Source of the DNA: Thorsellia anophelis DSM 18579
Lineage (GTDB): Bacteria > Pseudomonadota > Gammaproteobacteria > Enterobacterales > Thorselliaceae
NCBI RefSeq assembly: GCF_900111395.1
Contig: NZ_FOHV01000003.1
Coordinates: 162,217 to 226,216 of the forward strand
Direction: 5' to 3'
Length of the DNA stretch: 64,000 nt
The notes below the pieces were generated by a model that searched no databases, was not told where the DNA came from, and saw only the letters and a list, made by a program, of their open reading frames with translations. Positions 50,055 through 58,343 of the stretch are shown here, one piece after another. Position numbers and translations under genes: made by a program. Position 1 is the first letter of the stretch. The number at the start of each line of letters is the position of its first letter.

Positions 50055-52283
50055 TTAGCGATTGCCGATATTAATTAGGCGTGTTTTGCCTGCACCATCA
50101 TTATCATTAACCACCCAGATATCCCCTTTAAATTGAGTCATTCCTTCAACTTTTTCATTAAGGTAGCGGTATTCAGATACTAAGTCACTTACGAGTGTTT
50201 TTTTCAAAATACTAGGTCTATCTGACATAAACTCATTTGCATCGACACGATACACTTTTTTAATTTCTGCGTTAATCGCACCTTGGTTATCGCCACCTTT
50301 ATCTCTCTCTAAGACCAAAAGTTGTCCTTTAGAATCTAACGCTAGATCCGAAATACCAGTCCAATATTTTTCAGCATTTCGCGTATTTTGATCCAAAGGA
50401 TAAGGAGAAAATAACCATTTATCATTTTTCACATCATAATGAATAATCGTTGCAAATGGTTCACTAGGGTTAACTCCCCTTTGTAAGGCTACGTAAATAT
50501 TTGATTCATCTTCAGAGACGGCAATACCTTCAAAACCAGTTGAGATTTCTTTGTCAACAAACTGGGCAATTAATTGATTTGGTAATGATATTCTTTTTAT
50601 AATCTTACCGTCTAAATCAGTTTTAAGAATCACATTCTCTTCAACCTTCTCACCTTCTACTGCTAACCAAAAACCAGAAGGAGTGTAGCTAATTCCTTCA
50701 AGATCGAGATCAATTGACTCACCATTTTCATCTTTAATAAAAATAGCTTTATCAAGGGATACAACACCATTTGCATCAACAGCAGGATTAATTCTAAAAA
50801 TTCTAGATGGTTTAAAAGCATTATCAGGCACTGCATATAAGTAAGTTTCATCATGCGTTAAACCTGATAAACTACCCCAAGGTAAATCAGTTCCTGTTGA
50901 TTTAATGACAGGAGATGTCATATCACTTTTTGTATTAGGCGCATACTCAAAGATAGATAATGAACCATCTTTTTCATTTGCTGTCACAAATAATTCTTTT
51001 CCAGTTGCTTTATTATGCACGCTGGTTAATCCCTCAGGAGAAATGCCGGTGGGCAATAATTGAACAAATTCTAATTCTTGATTCGTACCTACTTGATATA
51101 CTTCTACAAACGACCCACGCTCTGATCCAACAAATAGATAGTTTTGACCATCAAATTCAGCAGACAATATCCCCTCTATTTCAACACCTTTTGCTGCAGA
51201 TCGGCTATCAGGGTAATGACCATAGATAACAGCATTAGCTTCGGTTTTATCAAATGTTTCATAGATGATGTTTCCATTATTATCAAATAGCGTAAATCCT
51301 CTTGCCCCTGGGTAAATTCCATCATCACCCTTTTTAGTATCCCCTTCATTCGCAATTGCAAAAATAGTATCAGATATCCAGGTCACAGCATCCGCTTCAC
51401 GTCTCCCCTCAAAACTCTCTTTTAAGTGAATCTCGCCATCTTTTTTAAGATCTGCATTGTTATCTCGCTTAACTGTTAAAGTAGAAAAAACCTTGGATAA
51501 AGTCGCTTTTTCTGGATTTGACAGATCAAGCAAAGCAATTGCATTATTTTCTTGTAATGTCACGGCAACTTGTGCTGTATTATGATTCACACTGACAAAT
51601 TCAGGTTGAGGATCTTCAGGATAATTAACTTGTGGGGTTGCTTTTAAAGCATCGACTAATTCAATTGTTTCAACATAGAGTGCTTTACCGCTATAAAGTC
51701 CCCCTAAATAAACCACATCAATGCTGCCTGGTCTAACGCCAGGTATGGTAGCATCACCCTCTTCATCTGTTTCTTCATCTTCGATCGCTATCACGGCTCT
51801 TAATGTGTCGGCCTCTCCGATAAGATCAATACTGTCAGGTCCACTGCCTACCACGACTGAGTCCTTGAGCTTAATGTTATTGATATCACTGATATCAAAT
51901 ATTTTCAATTTACCATTAGATGCCTTTGCCTTATCGTCACCGGTTCGGATAACAACAAACGCATACTGCCCATCTGGAGAAATGGCAACCGAAGTTGGCT
52001 CGACTTTTTGACTTTCACTGTCGGTCAGTTGTAGAGTGGGTAGTGAAATAGGTGACGCTGGATTTTTCACATCAACAAGATGCAATGTGCCTTTAGCAGC
52101 ATTGGTATAAAAGAGGTATTGTCCATCCGGTGTAGCAGTCACGATTTCAGCCACACCATCAACTGGATAATGACTGACAAGCTTAAATGGATTCGTTACC
52201 TCTGCTGCCACTGCAGGTAAAGTCAGTGTTCCTAAAAGAATGGATAGCGCCATACCAAGCTTGCTTAGTTTTATTTTTTTCAT
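50055..52283 (-). CDS. Secreted phytase-like beta-propeller protein
   Basis: The 742-residue precursor has a Sec signal peptide (MKKIKLSKLGMALSILLG, cleavage near AVAA). Two propeller regions follow. The first (about 30-440) has repeats such as VTATPDGQYLFYTN and SVAISPDGQYAFVV, and resembles the N-terminal propeller of large secreted phosphatase-like proteins. The second (about 450-735) is the esterase-like domain of phytase type: DLEGISYTPSGFWLAVEG, STGFEGIAVSEDESNIYVAL, and WTGISDLALDSKGQLLVLER. Such domains are predicted to act on phosphate esters in the periplasm or outside, but activity is unproven. It has the best Pho box in the window upstream. Codon use does not differ visibly from its neighbours. 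Confidence 0.85.
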   Translation of the reverse strand: MKKIKLSKLGMALSILLGTLTLPAVAAEVTNPFKLVSHYPVDGVAEIVTATPDGQYLFYTNAAKGTLHLVDVKNPASPISLPTLQLTDSESQKVEPTSVAISPDGQYAFVVIRTGDDKAKASNGKLKIFDISDINNIKLKDSVVVGSGPDSIDLIGEADTLRAVIAIEDEETDEEGDATIPGVRPGSIDVVYLGGLYSGKALYVETIELVDALKATPQVNYPEDPQPEFVSVNHNTAQVAVTLQENNAIALLDLSNPEKATLSKVFSTLTVKRDNNADLKKDGEIHLKESFEGRREADAVTWISDTIFAIANEGDTKKGDDGIYPGARGFTLFDNNGNIIYETFDKTEANAVIYGHYPDSRSAAKGVEIEGILSAEFDGQNYLFVGSERGSFVEVYQVGTNQELEFVQLLPTGISPEGLTSVHNKATGKELFVTANEKDGSLSIFEYAPNTKSDMTSPVIKSTGTDLPWGSLSGLTHDETYLYAVPDNAFKPSRIFRINPAVDANGVVSLDKAIFIKDENGESIDLDLEGISYTPSGFWLAVEGEKVEENVILKTDLDGKIIKRISLPNQLIAQFVDKEISTGFEGIAVSEDESNIYVALQRGVNPSEPFATIIHYDVKNDKWLFSPYPLDQNTRNAEKYWTGISDLALDSKGQLLVLERDKGGDNQGAINAEIKKVYRVDANEFMSDRPSILKKTLVSDLVSEYRYLNEKVEGMTQFKGDIWVVNDNDGAGKTRLINIGNR

Positions 52284-52368
52284 GATAGCCTCATTTTATT
52301 TAAATAGATAAACCCATAATAACTAAATTTAACAACTAATCAATTATTCATGAGTTTAATCAGATAAT

Positions 52369-52386
52369 ATGTCAGTTTTATGACAA
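52369..52386 (-). promoter_or_regulatory. Pho box upstream of the phytase-like gene
   Basis: On the minus strand the sequence TTGTCATAAAACTGACAT matches the PhoB consensus CTGTCATAAAWCTGTCAT at 16 of 18 positions. A -10-like TAAACT starts 10 bases downstream, the geometry of PhoB-activated promoters. It lies 86 bp upstream of the start codon. Confidence 0.72.
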
Positions 52387-52642
52387 AATACACTTATTAA
52401 AATGAAGTGCATTTAGATAAAAGAGCTGAAATAGCAGCATTAGAAATGAATAACCACCATAATTAATACCATTTAGCATTAAAATAAATAATAGGATTTA
52501 TTCAAATTATTTTTTAATTCACTTCCCAAAGAATGAATTCAAGAAACATAAAAGAAAAGGAAAATAAAACTGGCAGGTAAGTCTAATAGAAAATATGACT
52601 CAATAGATCATCAAAAATAAAGATAAGAAATTAGAAGAAGAT

Positions 52643-52718
52643 GTGAACCCTTAAAGTTTTAAATAAATATTAAACCTAGCAGAGTTTATTTTTATTACAA
52701 TTTAAAATAAGGGTTCAC
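52643..52718. repeat. Long imperfect inverted repeat downstream of the porin gene
   Basis: GTGAACCCTTA plus TTTTAAAT at the left pairs with ATTTAAAATAAGGGTTCAC at the right, a 19-bp stem interrupted by one 3-base bulge (AAG), around about 35 bases that hold a small TAAAC/GTTTA stem. A second 9-bp inverted repeat, TTAGGTAAG and CTTACCTAA, follows at 52722-52755. The remaining bases of the 52284-52787 gap hold no gene. The structures may stabilise or end the porin mRNA, or be a small mobile repeat. Confidence 0.6.
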
Positions 52719-52787
52719 TTATTAGGTAAGCAGTTTGAAGTGTCAACTTACCTAAATTTGGGACTAGCTAAATATTGAAATCAAGAA

Positions 52788-54032
52788 TTAGAAGCTATAA
52801 GTTAAACGCATTTCAATTCTATCGTCAACATCTAAACCTGCTTGTTGTGTATATACTGCTTCTTCATCTACTAAGTTAATTTTATAACCTAAAGATGTAT
52901 CGATATTTTTATTAAATCTATAACCCGCACCCAATGTCACAAATTTCGTTAAATAAGCTTTGGTCATAGTATCGTCACGGACACCATTAACTACGCGTAC
53001 TACATTTAAATTTTTTCCACGAGTTTGATTATAAACGATTTGTGGTGTGAAGCTTGAGTTATTGCCTAAATCAAATGTATATTTAAAAATTGCTTCAATA
53101 CCAGATGTTTTATCAGCAACGTTAGAAGTAGCCGAACATGCTGTACCAATTATTGCCCCGCAATTAGCCTCATAAATATTTTTTGCACTAACTAAGTTAT
53201 TAGTTTCAGCCCAGCTAACGGCAGCATAAATTTTATCACTGCCTACTTTACCATCATATTTAGCTGCAACACCCCAAACCTCAGCATTATTACCTATATT
53301 ATCAGTTTGTTGCTCTTTAATTCTATCATGTTTTGCATAAGTCGCACCAAAACCTAATCCTGTATCTTCATGTTCATATGTTGAAGCAATACCGAATCCA
53401 TCTCCGTGTTTTTTAGATAAATCACTTGCATTCCCCGCATTTTTCGCTTGGTATTGAAGATAAAAATCAAGACCTGGAACCATACCAAAAGTATCTTTAT
53501 TTGAATAGGTTGCTAAACTTGATGCGCGGCCTAACATACCGACATCTTTTGAACTTGTTCCAGTGAAACCTTTACCAGCAAGGTCATCAAAGTTAGAAGC
53601 ATCCGTGAAATCACGAATCATAGAAACCACACCATAATTACGACCAAAATCTAAAGAACCCATTTTGTCATAATTTAATCCGACATAAGCTAAACGAGTT
53701 GTGTCGCTGTTATTATCTTCAGCATTATCAGTTTTAAAGTTATGCTCAAATTTTGCATAGCCTGTTAGCATGCTGTTAATTTGGGTTTCACCTGAAAAAC
53801 CAAGTCTTGCATATGACGTATTATCGTTATCTTGTCTATCGCCACTTGCAGTATTGACAGTATCATTTGCCCAAAGATAAGGAGCTGCTTTATCATCTTT
53901 AAAAGTATAGATAGCGGCAACACGACCTGTTAAATTAATTTTACTGCCATCTTTATTATAAATCTCTGCAGCCATTGCGCCATTTGATGCTAATAAAGAT
54001 GTAATAGCTAAAGCTAAAATTTTACGTTTCAT
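52788..54032 (-). CDS. Outer-membrane general porin (OmpC/OmpF/PhoE family)
   Basis: The 414-residue precursor has a signal peptide (MKRKILALAITSLLASNGAM, cleaved before AEIYNKDGSK). The mature protein is a beta-barrel porin: DGSKINLTGRVAAIYTF, MLTGYAKFEHNFKTDN and GSLDFGRNYGVVSMIRDFTD are typical of the enteric porins, and it ends in the required C-terminal phenylalanine (RLTYSF). Two cysteines in one loop (CGAIIGTAC, near residue 293) could form a disulfide, an uncommon trait in this family. With a candidate Pho box upstream it may play the part of PhoE, letting anions in during phosphate lack; the name PhoE is not assigned because it is inferred only from regulation. Confidence 0.93.
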   Translation of the reverse strand: MKRKILALAITSLLASNGAMAAEIYNKDGSKINLTGRVAAIYTFKDDKAAPYLWANDTVNTASGDRQDNDNTSYARLGFSGETQINSMLTGYAKFEHNFKTDNAEDNNSDTTRLAYVGLNYDKMGSLDFGRNYGVVSMIRDFTDASNFDDLAGKGFTGTSSKDVGMLGRASSLATYSNKDTFGMVPGLDFYLQYQAKNAGNASDLSKKHGDGFGIASTYEHEDTGLGFGATYAKHDRIKEQQTDNIGNNAEVWGVAAKYDGKVGSDKIYAAVSWAETNNLVSAKNIYEANCGAIIGTACSATSNVADKTSGIEAIFKYTFDLGNNSSFTPQIVYNQTRGKNLNVVRVVNGVRDDTMTKAYLTKFVTLGAGYRFNKNIDTSLGYKINLVDEEAVYTQQAGLDVDDRIEMRLTYSF

Positions 54033-54119
54033 TTCATTTCCTCTACTAAGTTAGTTACTATTTTTATGTTGAAAATTTTTTTAATTAAATTTAAAGCATG
54101 GTTATTATTAACTACAAAT

Positions 54120-54159
54120 ATGACATATTTATTATTGAATTATTAAATTTTTATGACTA
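54120..54159 (-). promoter_or_regulatory. Candidate Pho box array upstream of the porin gene
   Basis: On the minus strand four repeats 11 bp apart read TAGTCAT, ATTTAAT, CAATAAT and ATGTCAT. The outer two are good PhoB half-sites; the middle two match only at 4 of 7, which AT-rich DNA can give by chance. AATAAT, 5 of 6 to the -10 consensus, starts 10 bases after the last repeat. The rest of the 54033-54358 gap holds no gene. Confidence 0.42.
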
Positions 54160-54358
54160 ATGAACTTATTTAAATTCTTCAAACCATAAATAGTAGGTAA
54201 AGCAATGATAAAAAAAATAATTTAAATGACTATTTTTGCTAATTAATAAAAAAATATTTTATATCGTTATATGTTTGACAAAATAATAAAACTATTAGAG
54301 TTATCTAATAAAATTCCGTTTTATATTTAATAATATATACTATAGTAATAAACTTACG

Positions 54359-55102
54359 CTAAAGCACGGATTGATAATATTGGCTATAATCACGATTTTT
54401 AGAGGCTAAGAAATTTAAAACTGATGAGACTGAGTGATTTAATACTTGGTGTATAGGAAATTGTGTCATAGCCAGTATTCGCTCGCACTCAGTAAAATCA
54501 CCAACTTCATACATAATATGCGAGTCAGAACCTAATGAGAGCATGCCACCGTTATCTAGTACAGATTCAACTACTTTAATACAATTAGGTTCACTACCAG
54601 GTCTTGAATGAATAAAAGAAGAATTATTGAGCTCAAGCGCAACGTTAAAATGTGCTGCAGCTTTGGCAACTTCATTTATCTCAATCGGAAAATTTGGGTT
54701 ACCTGGATGCGTAATAATATGCACATCACCTCTTGAAATCGTGTTAATGAGCGCATCGGTATTGATTATCTTATTATCTTCTGTTCCTAGAACGGATTCA
54801 TGAAGTCCTGCTAAGACAATATCTACAGAGTCTAATAATCTACCAGTACAATCGATATCACCTTGCCGATTTTTGATATTAGCCTCTATTCCTCTTAATA
54901 CACCCACCCCATCCATGATTCTCGGCCAAATACAACGATTAATAAAATGCCAATAATGAGGTGAATCTTCGGAATCTGGACCATGATCAGTCACAGCGAT
55001 TAATTTTAAGCCACGCTCCTTCGCCATCTTAGTATAATCATGAACAGTGCTATAGGCATGGGTACTGGCAACAGTATGCATATGCAGATCAACTGGAAAC
55101 AT
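54359..55102 (-). CDS. ycdX: PHP-family metal-dependent phosphatase, YcdX type
   Basis: The 247-residue protein is a PHP-domain hydrolase that uses three metal ions. Metal ligands are visible in DLHMHT (H7, H9), [18 protein letters not shown] (D38, H39), the GIEANIK segment and the late [16 protein letters not shown]. coli YcdX has phosphatase activity and relatives include enzymes that hydrolyse phosphate esters and cyclic phosphates. The gene follows the second phnD on the same strand, separated by an intrinsic terminator. Its presence beside organophosphate uptake genes suggests it may release phosphate from the imported product, but this is inference. Confidence 0.88.
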   Translation of the reverse strand: MFPVDLHMHTVASTHAYSTVHDYTKMAKERGLKLIAVTDHGPDSEDSPHYWHFINRCIWPRIMDGVGVLRGIEANIKNRQGDIDCTGRLLDSVDIVLAGLHESVLGTEDNKIINTDALINTISRGDVHIITHPGNPNFPIEINEVAKAAAHFNVALELNNSSFIHSRPGSEPNCIKVVESVLDNGGMLSLGSDSHIMYEVGDFTECERILAMTQFPIHQVLNHSVSSVLNFLASKNRDYSQYYQSVL

Positions 55103-55177
55103 ATTTTCATTCCTACTTTTATCTTTCGTTAAACTATGATAATTAGGCTATAAGGTAAAATATTGTGCTACTCCCTA

Positions 55178-55206
55178 GAAAACCAAGCTAAATTAAATAG
55201 CTTGGT
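55178..55206 (-). terminator. Rho-independent terminator after the second phnD
   Basis: On the minus strand ACCAAGCTA and TAGCTTGGT form a perfect 9-bp stem around seven bases, followed by TTTTC. It lies about 120 bp after the phnD stop codon and before ycdX. Confidence 0.75.
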
Positions 55207-55326
55207 AAAGTAAGTCATAGTTCGAATTTATAAAATGCCTAACATGCTTGTTCAAGCCTGAGGTGTAGCCCAATCTTTATTACTTAGCGTTTTGAAACGG
55301 TGAATTAAGATAGGGCTATCATAATA

Positions 55327-56262
55327 TTAGCCTCTTCCTGAAACACCTTTTTTAAGCTCAATGATAGGCATATAAGCCTCTACGGTAGTAGGTTCAATAT
55401 GTAACGACCCAGATACCGCTTTTTGGAAACATGCATGATCTTCTTTGTCGAGCTTTTTGATGGCATCGATGACTTGTTGCTTGAATTCTGGTTCTAAACG
55501 ATTGCTTATCACGATAGGCTCGTTTGGAATAAGTTCAGATTGCCAAATTACTCGAATATCGTTCATAAGATTTGGATAGCCATTATTCATCATACGAGTA
55601 AATGCACCTGAATTATAGCCCTTTTGAGGATCGCCTTTTAAATTCGTCCACGTTACCGCAGCATCAAATTGTCCATTTAAGACCCCTAATATATCTTGTT
55701 CGTGACCACCAGAGAAAGTCACTTTGCTAAAGTATTGATTATAATTATCATCAAAGGTTCCCCCTAGCTGTTTTTTAAACTCATAATCAGGAATTAAAAA
55801 TCCTGAAGTAGAATCAGCTTCAGCAAACCCGACATGCTTGCCTTTTAAATCTTCCAAAGATTGATATGGACTATCTGATTTAACAACCATAACAGAGTGA
55901 TAACCGGTAGAGCCATCGTTGTCATCTGCCATAGTGCCAACAATTTCAACTGCATTAGGATCTTTTAAATAAACAGTCGCAAAAGCAGAAGGAGAAAATG
56001 AAATGACCAGATCAACACTTCCACCTAATAAACCTTGGATGACGCCAGCATAATCAGAGGCATTACGTAGTTTTGTATCTACATTTAAATGCTTATCAAA
56101 AAACTCTTTTACACACTGATTATTACCAATTTGTTGAGTCGCATTTTGACCACCTAATATACCCAAATTTAATTCACGTCTTTCCTCTGCCATAGCATTA
56201 GAAAAAAAGACCGTGCTGATAAAAAGACTCGTGCTTATAAAAACCAATTTATTCAATTTCAT
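55327..56262 (-). CDS. phnD: Phosphonate/phosphite/phosphate ester-type binding protein (second PhnD)
   Basis: This is a periplasmic solute-binding protein of the PhnD family. The 311-residue precursor has a signal peptide (LVFISTSLFISTVFFSNAMA) and mature motifs RRELNLGILGGQNATQ, the DYAGVIQGLLGGSVDL stretch, the phosphate-binding loop EADSTSGFLIPDYEF, GGHEQDILGVLNGQFDAAVT and the end LKKGVSGRG. It is highly similar along its whole length to the other PhnD at 61523-62455, with the family phosphate-binding loop (ST) and conserved H, E and D shared. It sits 5 kb away from the importer genes, after a 721-bp gap, and has its own candidate promoter and a terminator. It may feed a different substrate to the same permease. 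Confidence 0.93.
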   Translation of the reverse strand: MKLNKLVFISTSLFISTVFFSNAMAEERRELNLGILGGQNATQQIGNNQCVKEFFDKHLNVDTKLRNASDYAGVIQGLLGGSVDLVISFSPSAFATVYLKDPNAVEIVGTMADDNDGSTGYHSVMVVKSDSPYQSLEDLKGKHVGFAEADSTSGFLIPDYEFKKQLGGTFDDNYNQYFSKVTFSGGHEQDILGVLNGQFDAAVTWTNLKGDPQKGYNSGAFTRMMNNGYPNLMNDIRVIWQSELIPNEPIVISNRLEPEFKQQVIDAIKKLDKEDHACFQKAVSGSLHIEPTTVEAYMPIIELKKGVSGRG

Positions 56263-56381
56263 ATCGCCTCTTTAGGTAACTATCCTGTTTATATTATGCA
56301 TCGCTTAACAAAAAAATATTGAACAATACGATTCATTTTGAAATTTAGGTTAGGAAAATCAATCTTCATCATACGTAAAAC

Positions 56382-56422
56382 AAACTACTGCTTACTTTAC
56401 CGATATAAGTAAACAGTAGTTT
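56382..56422. repeat. Inverted repeat in the second phnD promoter region
   Basis: AAACTACTGCTTACTT and AAGTAAACAGTAGTTT form a 16-bp stem with one mismatch around nine bases. It overlaps the proposed -10 (TTTACT on the minus strand) and lies about 120 bp upstream of phnD. It could be an operator or a leader hairpin, or a terminator for a minus-strand transcript coming from chrA. Confidence 0.5.
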
Positions 56423-56423
56423 C

Positions 56424-56463
56424 ATGACAAAACAGTGAATATTTAGTGATAGTTATATGAAAA
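56424..56463 (-). promoter_or_regulatory. Candidate Pho box array for the second phnD
   Basis: On the minus strand four repeats spaced 11 bp read TTTTCAT, CTATCAC, TATTCAC and TTGTCAT, all sharing TCA in the same place as the PhoB half-site CTGTCAT. TTTACT follows 10 bases after the last repeat as a -10. The site is 145-160 bp upstream of the start codon. Confidence 0.45.
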
Positions 56464-56607
56464 TAGGTATGGTGATGCTTTTCTGGTAATTGCCTCTAGC
56501 GTATCTTTTTCGCTAAACGGCACCGAAAGATGCCTTTTGTATGCGTATCGAACAATACCAATCAATTTAGTCAGTCGTTTTTCAAATAACAATTCTGAAT
56601 GTGCCAA
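56443..56607 (-). pseudogene. Possible gene remnant upstream of the second phnD
   Basis: A minus-strand frame of 54 codons ends at 56443 and reads in part LFEKRLTKLIGIVRYAYKRH, which looks like real protein sequence, but it has no ATG or ribosome site and a TAG lies two codons upstream of a TTG. A second short plus-strand frame (about 56711-56848, beginning MNLNNNEVRLLTRF) lies nearby. Together they suggest decayed genes in this 721-bp gap. I do not recognise either. Confidence 0.25.
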
Positions 56608-56983
56608 CTATGAGAGATATGCAATTTCAAATCTTAGATGACCTGTAAAAGAGTTAAGCCATTACGTAGCTAATTCATATCAAATAAAATTAGATATCAC
56701 GTGGATTCATATGAATTTGAATAATAACGAGGTTAGGCTATTAACTAGATTCGTGAAGTACGACATAACCAGAGAAAAAAATTTAGAGGGGCATGCACTT
56801 ATGACTCAAATTCGTCTATTATTTGATAAAGGGCATAACATATTATAAATCAAGTGAGCATACTCTTATTAAAGCATGTTTAAATAGGTAGCAATTAACT
56901 TAAATGAGTTAATCAAAAACAGGTAAAACAATAATCGTAATCAGATGATAATAAATCGATTCGATACTCTCTCGAATACAACG

Positions 56984-58207
56984 CTATAAAGTCTCTAGAA
57001 GTATAATGCTTATCCATATCAATCCTGACGGAGCGATGATGACAAGCCAAGGTGGTATTTTAAAATTAGTTAAAGCAATGTACGCGCCTAATGCTAGCAC
57101 TAAATCTTTTGGTTCTAGTATCGCTACTGTCCAAATATCGCGATACAAAGTTGCAAATAGAATCCCAACGACAGTTGCATTAACCGAAATAAGTATTGAC
57201 TGTACAATAGGAGATGATCGTAAATGCTGCCAAAAAGGCAGAGCTCCTAGCATAAAAAGATAAGAAGGCAGAAAAAACACGACTAAACTCAACACTGCCA
57301 TTAATATTGGCGGATATGGTGTTTGCAAGCTTGCACCAATGAATGCCGAAAAAGAAAATAATGGACCTGGCATGGCTTGTGTCAAAGCATATCCGACTAA
57401 AAACGTATCATTTGAAAGCCACTGCTCAGAGACAAAATAGCTATGAAGTAATGGCAGAACTGAATGCCCTCCACCAAAAACAAAAGATCCTACCCAATAA
57501 AACTGATTTAAGATAGAAAACAGAGGAGCATTAAACAATCGCATTAAAAGATAAAAGGCACACAATCCCAATACAAAAGCAAACAGATGTATCAAACCTA
57601 ATTTAAGGCTTAATTGCTTAAAATTTAAAATTACGTGTTTTGGCCGAATTGAAGCACTTTTTTCACGTAAGATTAAATCATAAAAAAAACCAATGAGTAT
57701 AGACAGCATGATCGTGGCGAATTGCACGATAAAATAATTAAACAACAGATTGATTGCCATCCCAAAGAATAACAAACAAATGGTAAAATTGGTTCTGCAC
57801 ATTTTACTGGCCATTTCATAGAGCGCTTTTGCAACAATCGCTACGGTCATAACCTTTAGACAATGAATCACACCATTTGGTATTTCAATAAAGTCATTTC
57901 CAATCACTAAAGCCATTAAAATGAGCACAGCAGCAGTAGGTAAAGTAAATGCGAACCAAGCTATAAACGCACCAAAATACCCGCCTTTTAAATAACCGAT
58001 AGCCATTCCCACCTGGCTACTTGACGCGCCTGGTAATATATGGCTTAAAGAGACTAATTCACTATATGCAGAATCTGTAAGCCATTTTTTATCTCTAACA
58101 AAAACTTGATGAAAAAAAGCAATATGTGCCAGAGGTCCACCAAATGAGATGCACCCTAATTTAAAAAACACAGCAAACACTTGGTAATATTGTTTTTTCA
58201 ACATCAT
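56984..58207 (-). CDS. chrA: CHR-family chromate/anion transporter
   Basis: Proteins of this family export chromate, though many members have unknown substrates. I place the start at 58207 (MMLKKQYYQVFAVFFKLG), the usual N-terminus; an upstream ATG at 58303 would add 32 residues without a ribosome site. The 407-residue protein has two CHR halves: the first with FKLGCISFGGPLAHIAFFHQ and LSHILPGASSSQVGMAIGYL, the second with VFGGGHSVLPLLHSYFV and TQAMPGPLFSFSAFIGASL. About ten membrane segments are visible. It follows glpQ on the same strand with a gap of about 136 bp, so it may end the phn operon. Chromate enters cells by sulfate routes, so its link to phosphorus uptake is unclear. Confidence 0.9.
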   Translation of the reverse strand: MMLKKQYYQVFAVFFKLGCISFGGPLAHIAFFHQVFVRDKKWLTDSAYSELVSLSHILPGASSSQVGMAIGYLKGGYFGAFIAWFAFTLPTAAVLILMALVIGNDFIEIPNGVIHCLKVMTVAIVAKALYEMASKMCRTNFTICLLFFGMAINLLFNYFIVQFATIMLSILIGFFYDLILREKSASIRPKHVILNFKQLSLKLGLIHLFAFVLGLCAFYLLMRLFNAPLFSILNQFYWVGSFVFGGGHSVLPLLHSYFVSEQWLSNDTFLVGYALTQAMPGPLFSFSAFIGASLQTPYPPILMAVLSLVVFFLPSYLFMLGALPFWQHLRSSPIVQSILISVNATVVGILFATLYRDIWTVAILEPKDLVLALGAYIALTNFKIPPWLVIIAPSGLIWISIILLETL

Positions 58208-58343
58208 ATTAATAGTAGTTTGTCCTTTTAAGCCATTTTCCACTGCATGATTTTCAACATAACAATCTTCAAACTTTATGAGATACAATACTCTGTATCT
58301 CATATACTTTAAAACGCCAAATTTTTATTGATAGACAAAAAGA

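Noticed and set aside
50055..52283. Calling this gene a true phytase
   Set aside because: The phytase-like esterase domain is predicted only by similarity; no proven phytate activity can be read from the sequence, so a neutral name is used.
52788..54032. Naming the porin phoE
   Set aside because: The family does not allow separation of OmpC, OmpF and PhoE by eye, and the Pho box is only moderate.
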